Below are positions 1 to 8,300 of a stretch of DNA of 8,693 nt, in pieces. The notes beneath the pieces were generated by a model, which saw only the letters and a program-made list of their open reading frames with translations, did not search any database and was not told the DNA's origin. Each line of letters begins with the position of its first letter. Position 1 is the stretch's first letter. The stretch is from a bacterium (GTDB lineage: Bacteria; Cyanobacteriota; Vampirovibrionia; Obscuribacterales; Obscuribacteraceae): positions 1-8,693 of the forward strand of contig JAUIJG010000216.1 in assembly GCA_030431355.1 (NCBI GenBank), given 5' to 3'. The position numbers were made by a program, and so were the translations under genes.

Positions 1-723
1 CTCTCGGTGGTTATGAGCTTCTTGCTAGCCCTGGTGGCTTGCCGGGCCACCGGGGAGACAAATATTACGCCCATCGGCGCCATGGGCAAAATCACCCAGC
101 TGACCTACTCCGTGCTGGCCCCCTCCAACATAACCACAAACTTGATGGCCGCTTCGGTTACCTCCAATGTGGCATCAAGCTCAGCGGATCTTTTAACCGA
201 TCTTAAATCCGGCTATCTTCTCGGAGCCAACGCGAGGAAACAGTTTATCGCCCAATTCATAGGCATCTTCTTCGGAACCATAGCGGTGGTGCCTGCCTGG
301 TTCATGATGATACCGGACAAAGCAGCTCTCGATAAATTCAATCCGCCGGCGGCACTCATGTGGAAAGCTGTGGCGGAAGCCCTGGCAAAAGGACTGGACT
401 ACATCCCCCATACAGCCCAGATAGGCATCCTAATCGGTGCGGGAATAGGCGTGACCCTTGCGGTCATAGATTTTTATACTCCGCCTAAATACAAAAAATT
501 CGTGCCATCAGCCATGGGCCTTGGACTCTCCTGGGTTGTCTGGTTCGCCAACTGTTTCTCCTTCTTCTTAGGAGCAATAATCGCTTACATATGGGGGCTG
601 GTTGCAAAGAAAAATGCTTCAATATACGTTATCCCTGTGGCATCAGGAGCTGTGGCGGGCGAATCACTAATGTGCGCCATAATTGCTATGATTACTGCAG
701 CAGGCGCCCTTGGAAATCATTGA
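1..723 (+). CDS. OPT-family oligopeptide/metal-chelate transporter, C-terminal part (5' end outside window)
   Basis: This is the last 240 residues of an inner-membrane OPT superfamily transporter. The frame is open from base 1, so the gene begins upstream and the GTG/ATG codons at 7 and 13 are internal. Family signs are the GETNITPIGAMGKITQL stretch (visible residues about 18-34), the KSGYLLGANARKQ loop (about 69-81) that resembles the conserved K-GYLLGA-PRKQ segment of bacterial members, and the C-terminal GAVAGESLM element near the last helix. Hydrophobic helices lie around residues 3-14, 82-100, 141-158, 168-200 and 205-238. Family members take up small peptides, or iron/siderophore-type chelates, by proton symport; the substrate cannot be told from this fragment. 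The stop at 721-723 is 12 bases before the next start, which suggests an operon with the winged-helix membrane protein and the MOSC gene. Family assignment is firm; substrate is unknown. Confidence 0.93.
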   Translation, partial: LSVVMSFLLALVACRATGETNITPIGAMGKITQLTYSVLAPSNITTNLMAASVTSNVASSSADLLTDLKSGYLLGANARKQFIAQFIGIFFGTIAVVPAWFMMIPDKAALDKFNPPAALMWKAVAEALAKGLDYIPHTAQIGILIGAGIGVTLAVIDFYTPPKYKKFVPSAMGLGLSWVVWFANCFSFFLGAIIAYIWGLVAKKNASIYVIPVASGAVAGESLMCAIIAMITAAGALGNH

Positions 724-735
724 TTTAATTTGGTT

Positions 736-2079
736 ATGGCTACCCAAACAAAAGAAAGAAAACAGATACTGAAAGCGATAAACGACTTGAAGTTGAAGGT
801 CACCCCTTCGGATGTCGCTACCAAAACGGGTCTCCCGATTCTCCGGGTGAACTCGGAGTTGAATCAGATAGCCACGGATACCGGCGCTCATCTACTTGTG
901 AGCGAACAGGGAGACATAGCCTACAAATTCCAGCCCAATATCCAGGGCGCTTACATGGCAAAAGGAATTCAAAGAACCTTCAACAAGTTCGGAAAGAAGA
1001 TCCTGGATGTCCTGTTCTTTCTGGTGAGGATCTCCTTCGGGATAATGTTGATCGTCTCCTTGATCATTATATCCTTACTGATCATTTTCTTATTCATCGT
1101 CATGTCCCAGAGAGGCGGCGGCAACGACAGACATGATGGACTTTTCGGTGGACACGGTGGTGGTTTCCATCTGAGCTTCTTCGACTACCTTATCCTCAGG
1201 GATCTCATCTACTGGGGTACGGCATCGAGTTACAGGCATCGTTATCGCCTGGACCAACCGACCATTCGACGACCAGACCAGGGCAACTTTCTATTCAACG
1301 TCTACTCTTTTCTGTTTGGGGACGGAAATCCAAACAAGAACATGGAAGAGCGAAAGTGGGCCATGATAGCCCAGGTAATTCAAAACTCCGGCGGTGTGGT
1401 TACAGCAGAACAGCTAGCACCGTATACGGGGGCAGATCCCGCCAACGAGGATGCCGTTCTGCCTGTTTTGACAAGATTCGACGGCAAACCGGAAGTAACA
1501 GAGAGCGGAAATATAGTCTATACATTCCCCTCGCTCCAGGCGACTGTTCAAGAGAGTGAATTGAGTGTCCTTCCCCCTTACCTTAAAGAATGGGACTGGA
1601 AATTCTCCAATGTCCCCGACGGTGGATTGACACCGGTCTTTATCCTTGGCGGCGTCAACTTCTGCGGCGCATTCTTCCTTCTCTTCACCGCCATGGAGAA
1701 GTATCAATACAACCGCTATGGCGAAGTCATATTCAACCGATTTGGTGAAGCCCTGGCCAACCCGATGCACCCGTTCCTACCATTGATCCAGGTTTTACTC
1801 GTATACGGCTCTCTGTTTTTGACGGTTCCTGCCGTACGCCATCTCGTTCAGAACAACCTGAACAAAAAAATCGACAAAAGAAATCTTGAGAGAAAAAGAA
1901 ACGCGGATCTGCTCCAGTCCCCTTCGGACGCACTTTTAACCAAGCTTGCCGAAGCTCAAGAGTTCAAATTGGACAAGCGTATATTGACCGACTCCAACAC
2001 CGTATACGACACCAGCAAAGACGACATGGATCAGAACTACAAAGACGACCTGGAAAAGAGATTCGATGCAAATCCCTGA
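736..2079 (+). CDS. Membrane protein of unknown function with two winged-helix-like modules
   Basis: A 447-residue membrane protein of unknown function. It contains two similar modules of about 60 residues (about 9-68 and 206-266). Each looks like a small winged helix and ends in a strand of pattern G-[DN]-I-x-Y-x-F (GDIAYKF at 59-65, GNIVYTF at 258-264). Between them lie a very hydrophobic segment (about 89-123, one long helix or a tight hairpin), a Gly/His-rich loop (126-145) and an aromatic/Arg-rich stretch (146-195). Two more membrane helices follow (about 298-320 and 346-368), then a charged, helical, cytoplasmic-looking tail (370-447). The layout recalls an uncharacterised membrane family I associate with cyanobacteria and plastids; that is memory, not a search. 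The ATG at 736 is chosen; an in-frame TTG at 730 would add two residues. Neither has a clear Shine-Dalgarno site, so translation may be coupled to the transporter ending at 723. The 3' end overlaps the MOSC gene. Confidence 0.85.
   Translation: MATQTKERKQILKAINDLKLKVTPSDVATKTGLPILRVNSELNQIATDTGAHLLVSEQGDIAYKFQPNIQGAYMAKGIQRTFNKFGKKILDVLFFLVRISFGIMLIVSLIIISLLIIFLFIVMSQRGGGNDRHDGLFGGHGGGFHLSFFDYLILRDLIYWGTASSYRHRYRLDQPTIRRPDQGNFLFNVYSFLFGDGNPNKNMEERKWAMIAQVIQNSGGVVTAEQLAPYTGADPANEDAVLPVLTRFDGKPEVTESGNIVYTFPSLQATVQESELSVLPPYLKEWDWKFSNVPDGGLTPVFILGGVNFCGAFFLLFTAMEKYQYNRYGEVIFNRFGEALANPMHPFLPLIQVLLVYGSLFLTVPAVRHLVQNNLNKKIDKRNLERKRNADLLQSPSDALLTKLAEAQEFKLDKRILTDSNTVYDTSKDDMDQNYKDDLEKRFDANP
2052..2060 (+). 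promoter_or_regulatory. Purine-rich ribosome binding site of the MOSC gene
   Basis: The nine bases GGAAAAGAG end five bases before the ATG at 2066 and lie inside the upstream coding frame. They support initiation at this ATG, which overlaps the preceding gene's end by 14 bases and implies translational coupling. Confidence 0.5.
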
Positions 2080-2896
2080 TAAGAACAGCCAAATTGAAGT
2101 CTCCGGGCTATATGTCTACCCGATAAAATCATGCAAGGGCATAGAGCTGAAAGAAGCATCTTTCGATAAGAGAGGCATTGTTCACGACAGAGCCTGGGGA
2201 ATCGTAAACGAAGAAGGGAAGGTATTGACCCAGAGAGACCTTCCCGCCATGGCCTTGATAGAGCCTACGCCGGAAGTGATCGGCCAGGGTCTGGGTCTAA
2301 ACGCGCCGGGAATGACACCGATTTCAATACCGGCACCGGACCAAGAAGAGAAGACCGGCACCAGTGCCACAGTCTGGTCGGACCTCTGCCAAGCCCTGGA
2401 CTATGGTGATCAGGCCGCGGCATGGCTGAGCGAATATCTGAAACTACCGGTGAGGCTGGTAAGGATATCTGAGTCAGAGAAGCGCCCGGTAGGCAAAAAA
2501 GGCGCTTCTTATAAAGAGAGCACCGTCAACTTTCAGGATGTCTACCCCCTTCTCATAATCTCGGAAGAGTCCCTGAATCAGCTTAATAGTGAGCTGGAAA
2601 CACCTATCAGAATGAATCGATTTCGCCCGAACATCGTCGTAAAAGGAACAGAACCCTATGGTGAGGATTCCTGGCGACAGATAAAAATAGGTAATCTGAA
2701 AGTGGATGTGGTTGAGCCCTGTGCCCGCTGCGTGGTAACCACCATAGAGCAAGAGACCGGAGATAAAGGTTCTGAGCCACTTAAAACCCTCGCCAAAACA
2801 AGACTTTCGGGAAACAAGACCCTTTTCGGCCAAAACGCCATTCATATAAACCTTGAAAACATATCTATTGGTGACAGGGTGGAAGTTTTGCGATAG
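2066..2896 (+). CDS. MOSC-domain molybdenum-cofactor protein (mARC/YcbX-like)
   Basis: A 276-residue soluble protein. It has an N-terminal MOSC beta-barrel domain, seen as YPIKSCKG (18-25), the RGIVHDRAWGIV segment (36-47) and TQRDLP (55-60), followed by the MOSC domain with RFRPNIVV (185-192) and PCARCVVTT. In the mARC/YcbX family a cysteine of this last motif binds molybdenum; here C219 and C222 are both present, so the cofactor site looks intact. Such proteins reduce N-hydroxylated bases and similar N-oxygenated compounds. E. coli YcbX carries a C-terminal 2Fe-2S ferredoxin domain, but this protein ends just after the MOSC domain, so its electrons must come from a separate partner not encoded here. 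It starts within the previous gene, with a purine-rich ribosome site, and is probably third in the transporter operon. Family is firm; substrate is not known. Confidence 0.95.
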   Translation: MQIPDKNSQIEVSGLYVYPIKSCKGIELKEASFDKRGIVHDRAWGIVNEEGKVLTQRDLPAMALIEPTPEVIGQGLGLNAPGMTPISIPAPDQEEKTGTSATVWSDLCQALDYGDQAAAWLSEYLKLPVRLVRISESEKRPVGKKGASYKESTVNFQDVYPLLIISEESLNQLNSELETPIRMNRFRPNIVVKGTEPYGEDSWRQIKIGNLKVDVVEPCARCVVTTIEQETGDKGSEPLKTLAKTRLSGNKTLFGQNAIHINLENISIGDRVEVLR

Positions 2897-2982
2897 AGTG
2901 AGAGTCTGAACGCTAGAACCTTTGATTGCAAAGAAGCAAGAATTCCTCACTTTCAGTTTGTCGAAAGTAAAACATCAGTAGC
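2897..2982 (+). other. Intergenic gap with a weak hairpin
   Basis: This 86-base gap separates the MOSC gene from the TPR membrane gene. It holds one small inverted repeat, ACTTTC (2949-2954) with GAAAGT (2963-2968) around an 8-base loop, followed by a short A-rich run and no T tract. It is not a convincing intrinsic terminator. No consensus -35/-10 pair or strong Shine-Dalgarno site before the ATG at 2983 was found. Confidence 0.4.
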
Positions 2983-4506
2983 ATGACCGAGAGCAACGAG
3001 CCAAGCAATTTCACCACTGCCATAGAATGTCTTGAGGCAGGGGACCTGGCCCGGGCGGAAAAGCTATTTAATCTGACCATCAAAAAGCTGGGACCGGCCC
3101 ATAACCAATCCCACCTGAGCTACAAGAGTTTAATCAGTATAGCCACGGAAAATGGAGAATACGGGAAGGCGCTTACCGTTTCTCTTGATCTTCTCGACGC
3201 CCAGATAAACACTTTTGGGATTAGGCACGCGGAAACATCACGCACCATAAACAACATTTACACCCTTTGCAATACCCTGGGTAAACATGAACTTGCCCGA
3301 GAGATCATGCAGATGGCAAAAGACGCGGAACAGCAAACCGTTGCCTCCAGCGTCAAAAAACTACGGGGCGACCAGGAAGAACTTCCCGAAGAGGAAGAAG
3401 AGAAGATAGAACTTCCCGGTGCCCAGACAATGATCGGCAAAATCACCCAGCCGGTGAATTCGCTCTTCGACATCATGGGTAAACGTCTCAAGAGAGTAGT
3501 TTGCGTCACGATTTTACTAGCCCTAACCGCCACTATATTCGGCACCTTATTTGCTTTCAAAACCATGGAGAAAAGCGGCTCCGGCGGCTCCACCATGCTT
3601 TCTATGAACAACTACAGCTCAGCCGATGGTCGGGTCAGCCTCGACTTTGGAAAGAACGGAAAAGCCCAGATAAAAATCGACCAAAAGAGTCTTGCTCTTC
3701 CCACCCGCTACTACAAAAATCCATCCCAGCACTTCGCCAGTCTTCTCTTGAGCCCGGTCAACTCCAGAGAACTCTGGATATTCAAAACACCCCAGGGTAT
3801 AGACGGTGTGGGAAACTGCACCCTGTTTGCCGACTCCAACGAAGAGATGCATATTGTCGCCATGATGAAAAAGGTGACCAGGGTCTCAAATCGCTGGTTT
3901 CAAGACGAGAAGAAATATCCTGAGACTCTCCATACGGAAGAGATTAGAAGCATGTTCGAGTTTGAAAACGCTTTTACTCTCAGAACCGACTATCCAATAG
4001 TTCAGCAGCTTCAACTTCCCGACGAACGATTCACAAACATCAATCAACTCCTCTCCATCCTCGCCAATGGTGGCACCTGGACTAACGAAGCCAGTCTCTA
4101 TCCGGGCGCCATCAACTGCCTCCATGTCACAGCCGAGACCGAGAACTCATTCATTGAAAAATTCATCGTGCATGGCTGTGACAGATACGGTCAGATCATC
4201 CGAGACGCATCGGGAAGGTCCTTTACCCTGGTATCAAGCGGAGGACATCTGGAGAGATCGACCGGACCGGTACCTGCCAGTGTCACCGGAGCTTCCAGTA
4301 TGGCCATAATAGATCAGAGCATGGGCGGAATGGTTTTGCTATTGAAATACAGACTGACAATATTCTATCTGGGGCTCTCTCTTTTATATTTAGCTCTGGC
4401 AAAATTATTACCCGACGGACTGGCAAAAATACTGGCCGGTCTATGTAGCTTCGGCTTCTTTGCCGTGTCCATTATTGCCGCCCTCATCTGGTATCTGCCG
4501 ATCTGA
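2983..4506 (+). CDS. TPR-containing membrane protein of unknown function
   Basis: A 507-residue protein I do not recognise. The N-terminus (about 7-118) is all helical, with about three TPR-like helix pairs: AIECLEAGDLARAEKLFNLT (13-32), a second with ENGEYGKAL (56-64), and a third with NTLGKHELAREIMQMA (97-112). A very acidic linker follows (129-146, six glutamates in succession at 136-141 apart from one proline at 135). The first membrane helix is at about 170-192. A region of about 250 residues (195-447) with mixed strands and helices comes next, then two closely spaced helices (about 451-475 and 480-503) running to the C-terminus. With no signal peptide and a Lys/Arg-rich patch (167-171) before helix 1, the TPR part is probably cytoplasmic and the 250-residue domain outside. 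TPRs bind proteins, so a scaffold or sensor role is plausible but unproven. The stop lies 7 bases from the convergent SDR gene. Confidence 0.85.
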   Translation: MTESNEPSNFTTAIECLEAGDLARAEKLFNLTIKKLGPAHNQSHLSYKSLISIATENGEYGKALTVSLDLLDAQINTFGIRHAETSRTINNIYTLCNTLGKHELAREIMQMAKDAEQQTVASSVKKLRGDQEELPEEEEEKIELPGAQTMIGKITQPVNSLFDIMGKRLKRVVCVTILLALTATIFGTLFAFKTMEKSGSGGSTMLSMNNYSSADGRVSLDFGKNGKAQIKIDQKSLALPTRYYKNPSQHFASLLLSPVNSRELWIFKTPQGIDGVGNCTLFADSNEEMHIVAMMKKVTRVSNRWFQDEKKYPETLHTEEIRSMFEFENAFTLRTDYPIVQQLQLPDERFTNINQLLSILANGGTWTNEASLYPGAINCLHVTAETENSFIEKFIVHGCDRYGQIIRDASGRSFTLVSSGGHLERSTGPVPASVTGASSMAIIDQSMGGMVLLLKYRLTIFYLGLSLLYLALAKLLPDGLAKILAGLCSFGFFAVSIIAALIWYLPI

Positions 4507-4518
4507 TTCGGATTCAGA
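4502..4518. repeat. Short palindrome holding both convergent stop codons
   Basis: TCTGA (4502-4506) pairs with TCAGA (4514-4518) around a 7-base centre. The TGA of the + gene (4504-4506) and the TGA of the - gene (4514-4516 read in reverse) both lie in the arms. The stem is only 5 bp with no T tract on either side, so a bidirectional terminator is possible but weakly supported. Confidence 0.3.
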
Positions 4519-5380
4519 ACGCTTCGACAATCTTTTCTGTCTTCTCTTCGGTCAATCGCCAGAGCTCCCGAGCCTGGTCCAATCTGGCAGCGGTTTTAGA
4601 AGGCTCAACCTGCTTGCATTTGACAAAGTAACCGCCTGTGGTATCGTCCACCTCATCGGAATCAACCAGATAGACGATGGTCTCGGCCCCTTCTTCCGGG
4701 GAGAGACCAAAAACACCGGTCACCATTTTTAAGGGTAATGCCATCAATCCGTTATTTTCCGAAAATCTCGTGGCCACAAAACCAGGATGCATAGAGTTTA
4801 CGGTGATCTTGTCCGGGGCAAGTCTCTCGGCAAGGACAAGGGTGTACCAGATGTTAGCCAGCTTGGTCTCTCCATAGGTAAAGTAGCCAAGCAAGCCCTT
4901 TCTTTCAAAGACTTGGCTCAAATCCGAAACCCGTGCTCGTTGATGGGCGGCAGAAGAGACATTCACTATTCGAGCAGTACCGACAGAAGAGGATGCGCTC
5001 TTTAAAAGTGGTAAAACTTCCCGGGTAAGCCAGAAATAGCCAAAATGATTTAGAGCCCAGGTCATCTCCAACCCGTCTACAGATCGCTCATCCCGCATAA
5101 AAACCGCTCCTGCGTTATTAACCAGGATATCGAGCTTTGTCAAATCTCGCCTCAGCTCCTTGCCCAGCTCTTGCACAGACTGGAGGGATGACAGGTCCGC
5201 CAGATAGTATCGCAGCTCTGCCTCGGAATTTATCTCGCCAAGTTCGGCGACGGTATCTTCACAGCGAGTCTTATCCCTACCAAGGAGGACCAGATCATAG
5301 CCACGTCGATACAACTCCCGGGCAGCCGCTCTGCCGATACCGGATGTGGCACCACTGATTAAGCAAGTCTTCCTATCCAT
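4514..5380 (-). CDS. Short-chain dehydrogenase/reductase, retinol-dehydrogenase-like
   Basis: A 288-residue classical SDR oxidoreductase with a complete active site. The Rossmann motif SGATSGIG is at 9-16, and the Arg/Lys after strand 2 (GRDK, 34-37) suggests NADP(H). NNAG is at 88-91, the active-site Asn is N111, the catalytic serine lies in NVSSAAH (S142/S143), and the YxxxK pair is Y169/K173. The MHPGFVATRF-type segment follows at about 197-206. Length and the C-terminal GGYF element fit the retinol-dehydrogenase/WWOX-like group, which interconverts aldehydes or ketones and alcohols; in bacteria the substrates are mostly unknown. It starts 13 bases after the MMT-like gene on the same strand, so the two are likely co-transcribed, and its substrate may be a carbonyl linked to that enzyme (inference). 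No good Shine-Dalgarno site precedes the ATG, so coupling to the upstream gene is plausible. Confidence 0.93.
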   Translation of the reverse strand: MDRKTCLISGATSGIGRAAARELYRRGYDLVLLGRDKTRCEDTVAELGEINSEAELRYYLADLSSLQSVQELGKELRRDLTKLDILVNNAGAVFMRDERSVDGLEMTWALNHFGYFWLTREVLPLLKSASSSVGTARIVNVSSAAHQRARVSDLSQVFERKGLLGYFTYGETKLANIWYTLVLAERLAPDKITVNSMHPGFVATRFSENNGLMALPLKMVTGVFGLSPEEGAETIVYLVDSDEVDDTTGGYFVKCKQVEPSKTAARLDQARELWRLTEEKTEKIVEAF

Positions 5381-5393
5381 TTCAAAGACTACT

Positions 5394-8300
5394 CTAAAGG
5401 CTATTCATAAAATCGGAAAGGCGAAGCATTCCTTCGTCGAATTTTTCCCGGGGGATGCTGAAGCAGATCCTGCTCCAGTCGCCGGTTCGACTCCAGTCGC
5501 CGGAGTTGATCAATAATTTTTTCTCTCTTGCCAGAGCATCTCTATGGGGCGCGAGCTTAAAGATAGAGAAAAGACCGCCCCTGTAGGGAGTGTCGAGGCC
5601 GTCGTCCAGATCGTACTTTCTCAGCAGCTTCACCAGGGCAGCGCGATTCTCCGACAACTCTCTTCTAGCCGCGTTCAGATAAATCATCAACTCTTCTCTT
5701 GCGGCTCCCACATCGAGCATTCCATGGGGTGCCTCTTCCAGAAAAGCGGAGTAGAGGTTATCGCAAGCCCTCAGTATTGCCGCCGGCGGCACCTCCAGAT
5801 AACTCTGAATCATGGCACTCCATTCACTATCGGGACTGACCAAAAATCCGCATCGCAAACCGCCGGCAGCAAATGCTTTTGAAGTTCCATCTACCATAAA
5901 GACATACTTGCTCAACCTGGGATCTGATAGATGGGAGCCGAAACTCAAATAGTGGGGAGTCCAGTCCCCGAGCCGATAGTCACTTAGAAGGAAGAATATC
6001 TCATCAGCGAGAAGATAGATCTCTCTTTCAGCGCAGGTCTTCAAAATGGCGGTGACCGAAGAAGAATCATAGAGAATACCGCTGGGATTTCCGGGTTGGG
6101 TCAACCAGAGAAGATCCGGCTTGGGATCAAGCTTCTTAAGGCTCTCGACTCCCAGGGCAAATCCATTTTTTGCATCGGTCTCAATCCGCACCACCTCGGC
6201 ACCATGGTAGATGAGCATGGGGTATAGCGGTCCGTAGGAGCCATCGGGAATAGCCACTCTAGGAGCACGACCGAGCTTCTCGCGCATCGACCTGATGACC
6301 GCGCCAAAGAGGGGAAACGCTCCCTGGGCGAGCGCGATACGGTCCGGCAAGACCATCACCCGACGAGTCAGATCGAGATAAGAGGTGATCCTGTATTTCA
6401 CCGTCTCGGCAAGCACATCGCTGCCTGGCTCCACGAAACCTTTGATCAGTCCTTTTACCAGAATATCAGGTACAGGATGCTCAAATTCACCATAGTCGAA
6501 TCGGATCAAGGAATCCGCATGCTCGGAGGTGGATATAGGCTTGGGAGCAAAGGAAGGGTCTTTTGAAGCTTCCACAAAAGTGGACCTGAATCTCTCCTCC
6601 CGGCGATTCTCATGTTCTTTCGCTTCCGGAATCTGTCCAGGAAACGGGAAGGAGAGTAAGTCGTCAAAAAGCCATTCATAGTACAACTGGCTCGGATATG
6701 GAATTCTGGAGTAGGTCAACTCGGCGGCCACATCAAATCCATCTATCCACTGAGCCGGCGCGTTGACAAGGAAACTGAGCTCCAGGTCAGGGCAGACAAT
6801 GTTCTTGATCAGTCCATAGAGCAGCACCACATTCTGGGGGATATCCATCTGACTGGCCAGACGCAGCATCATATTGGAGTCCAACTGGGAGCCGATATTG
6901 AAATGAGAAGAATCATCTATGATGTACCAGCAGTCAGGATGCCTGCGGGCATGCTCGAAAAGAGCGTTGAGCATTATTGACGAGGGCGAGCTGAATTGCA
7001 CCGGTGATAGCACCACCATCCGGGGAGATATTATTTCATCCATCTCCAGGATTTCCGATAGATCATCGTTGCACCACGTGGTCTTCACGTTGCTGTTTCG
7101 CTCCAACAGCGAATAGACTTCTCTTAAGGACTCGGACAGAAGAACAGTGTCTCCTTCTTCCGCCACCATATTCGAGATCATCGAAAGGAGTTGTCCTCGC
7201 TCGGGAGCGACAAATAGACTCTTGTCCTCAACAGGAATCTGACAATACACTCGAAGAAACTTGCCCAGTCTGGCTCGCAGACTGAGGTCTCCCCTCTCGT
7301 TGGGGTAAGGGAGAGTCTTCTGCTTGATGAAGTCATGGGTAAGACGCTCCAGGAAAGTCATCTGCTCCTCGGTCATCCGAGAGAAATCCAGCTCTTTCCT
7401 CAAGGAATCCAGCGACATCCGATGTAGATTTCTGACGAATCCGAAGGTCTGTCCTTCGAACCTCGTTGTCGCTTGATACACGATTAGATCGTGGAAAACT
7501 TCCCGTCCACTTCTTAAAATAGCTACCGCCGTCTCCGCGCTCACTGACTGCCTGGAGTTGCCCGACATAAAGAAGTGGAACTTGATACCATGATGTTTTT
7601 CCAGGCTTACCAGAGAGGCAAGATCCGTATCGTCAGCCTGGGGAATGCGACGACTCCAGACAACATTTGACTTAAAGCCTCGCCGCTCAAACATAGCTTT
7701 GATGGCATCCGGTCCGGGGCGACCGCCCAGGATCAAAGTCACTTTGCCACCACGCTTCAAACAGAGTTGAGACTGCTCCAGGGACCTGGCTATCAGAGGA
7801 AGCCCGAACCGGTCTTCCAAAATGCCCTGCTCGAAACAATAATTACTCAGATCATAAAGGTCCCGTTCTTTAATACTCGACTCGGGCTTGTCTTCGGTCT
7901 CTCCACCGGGATGGAGAACCTGGGGAATACAACCGATTATATGATCGAATTCATCCCTCTGGGAGATTGCATCTTCCAGCAAATCCGACTGACAGATTCG
8001 AAAAGCGCCGACAATAGGCACACCTGCCTTGCTGTTCAGAACCTTACCGTCCCGGGTGGTGCCGTTCAACCAGGCGTTCAGACGGGCGATGGTGACAGCC
8101 ACCGGATTGATATCCAGTCCGACAACCTCTTTAACCCCGGTCTTCATCAACAAAAGAAGGCTGATCCAGCCGCATCCGGTTCCTAGCTCCACCACCCTGG
8201 TGGATTCAAACTGATCCGGATCTTTCATCAAACCTTCCGCGAAAGTCTGACCCCATAACTCAGGGGAGAAAACCGCCGGCGTCAAAAAGAGATTCACCGG

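Noticed and set aside
2474..2950. A 158-codon open frame on the - strand opposite the MOSC gene.
   Set aside because: The + strand carries clear MOSC motifs across the same bases, and the - translation shows no recognisable domain.
2926..2968. Intrinsic terminator between the MOSC and TPR genes.
   Set aside because: The stems are only 4-6 bp, A/T-rich, and not followed by a T tract.
3501..3923. A 140-codon + frame inside the TPR membrane gene.
   Set aside because: It is out of frame with a longer gene that has consistent TPR and membrane segments, and its product is Arg/His/Ser-rich with no domain.
7767..8186. A 139-codon open frame on the + strand inside the MMT-like gene.
   Set aside because: It lies wholly opposite the methyltransferase domain, shows no family motif and has no ribosome site; it is a shadow of the real - strand gene.
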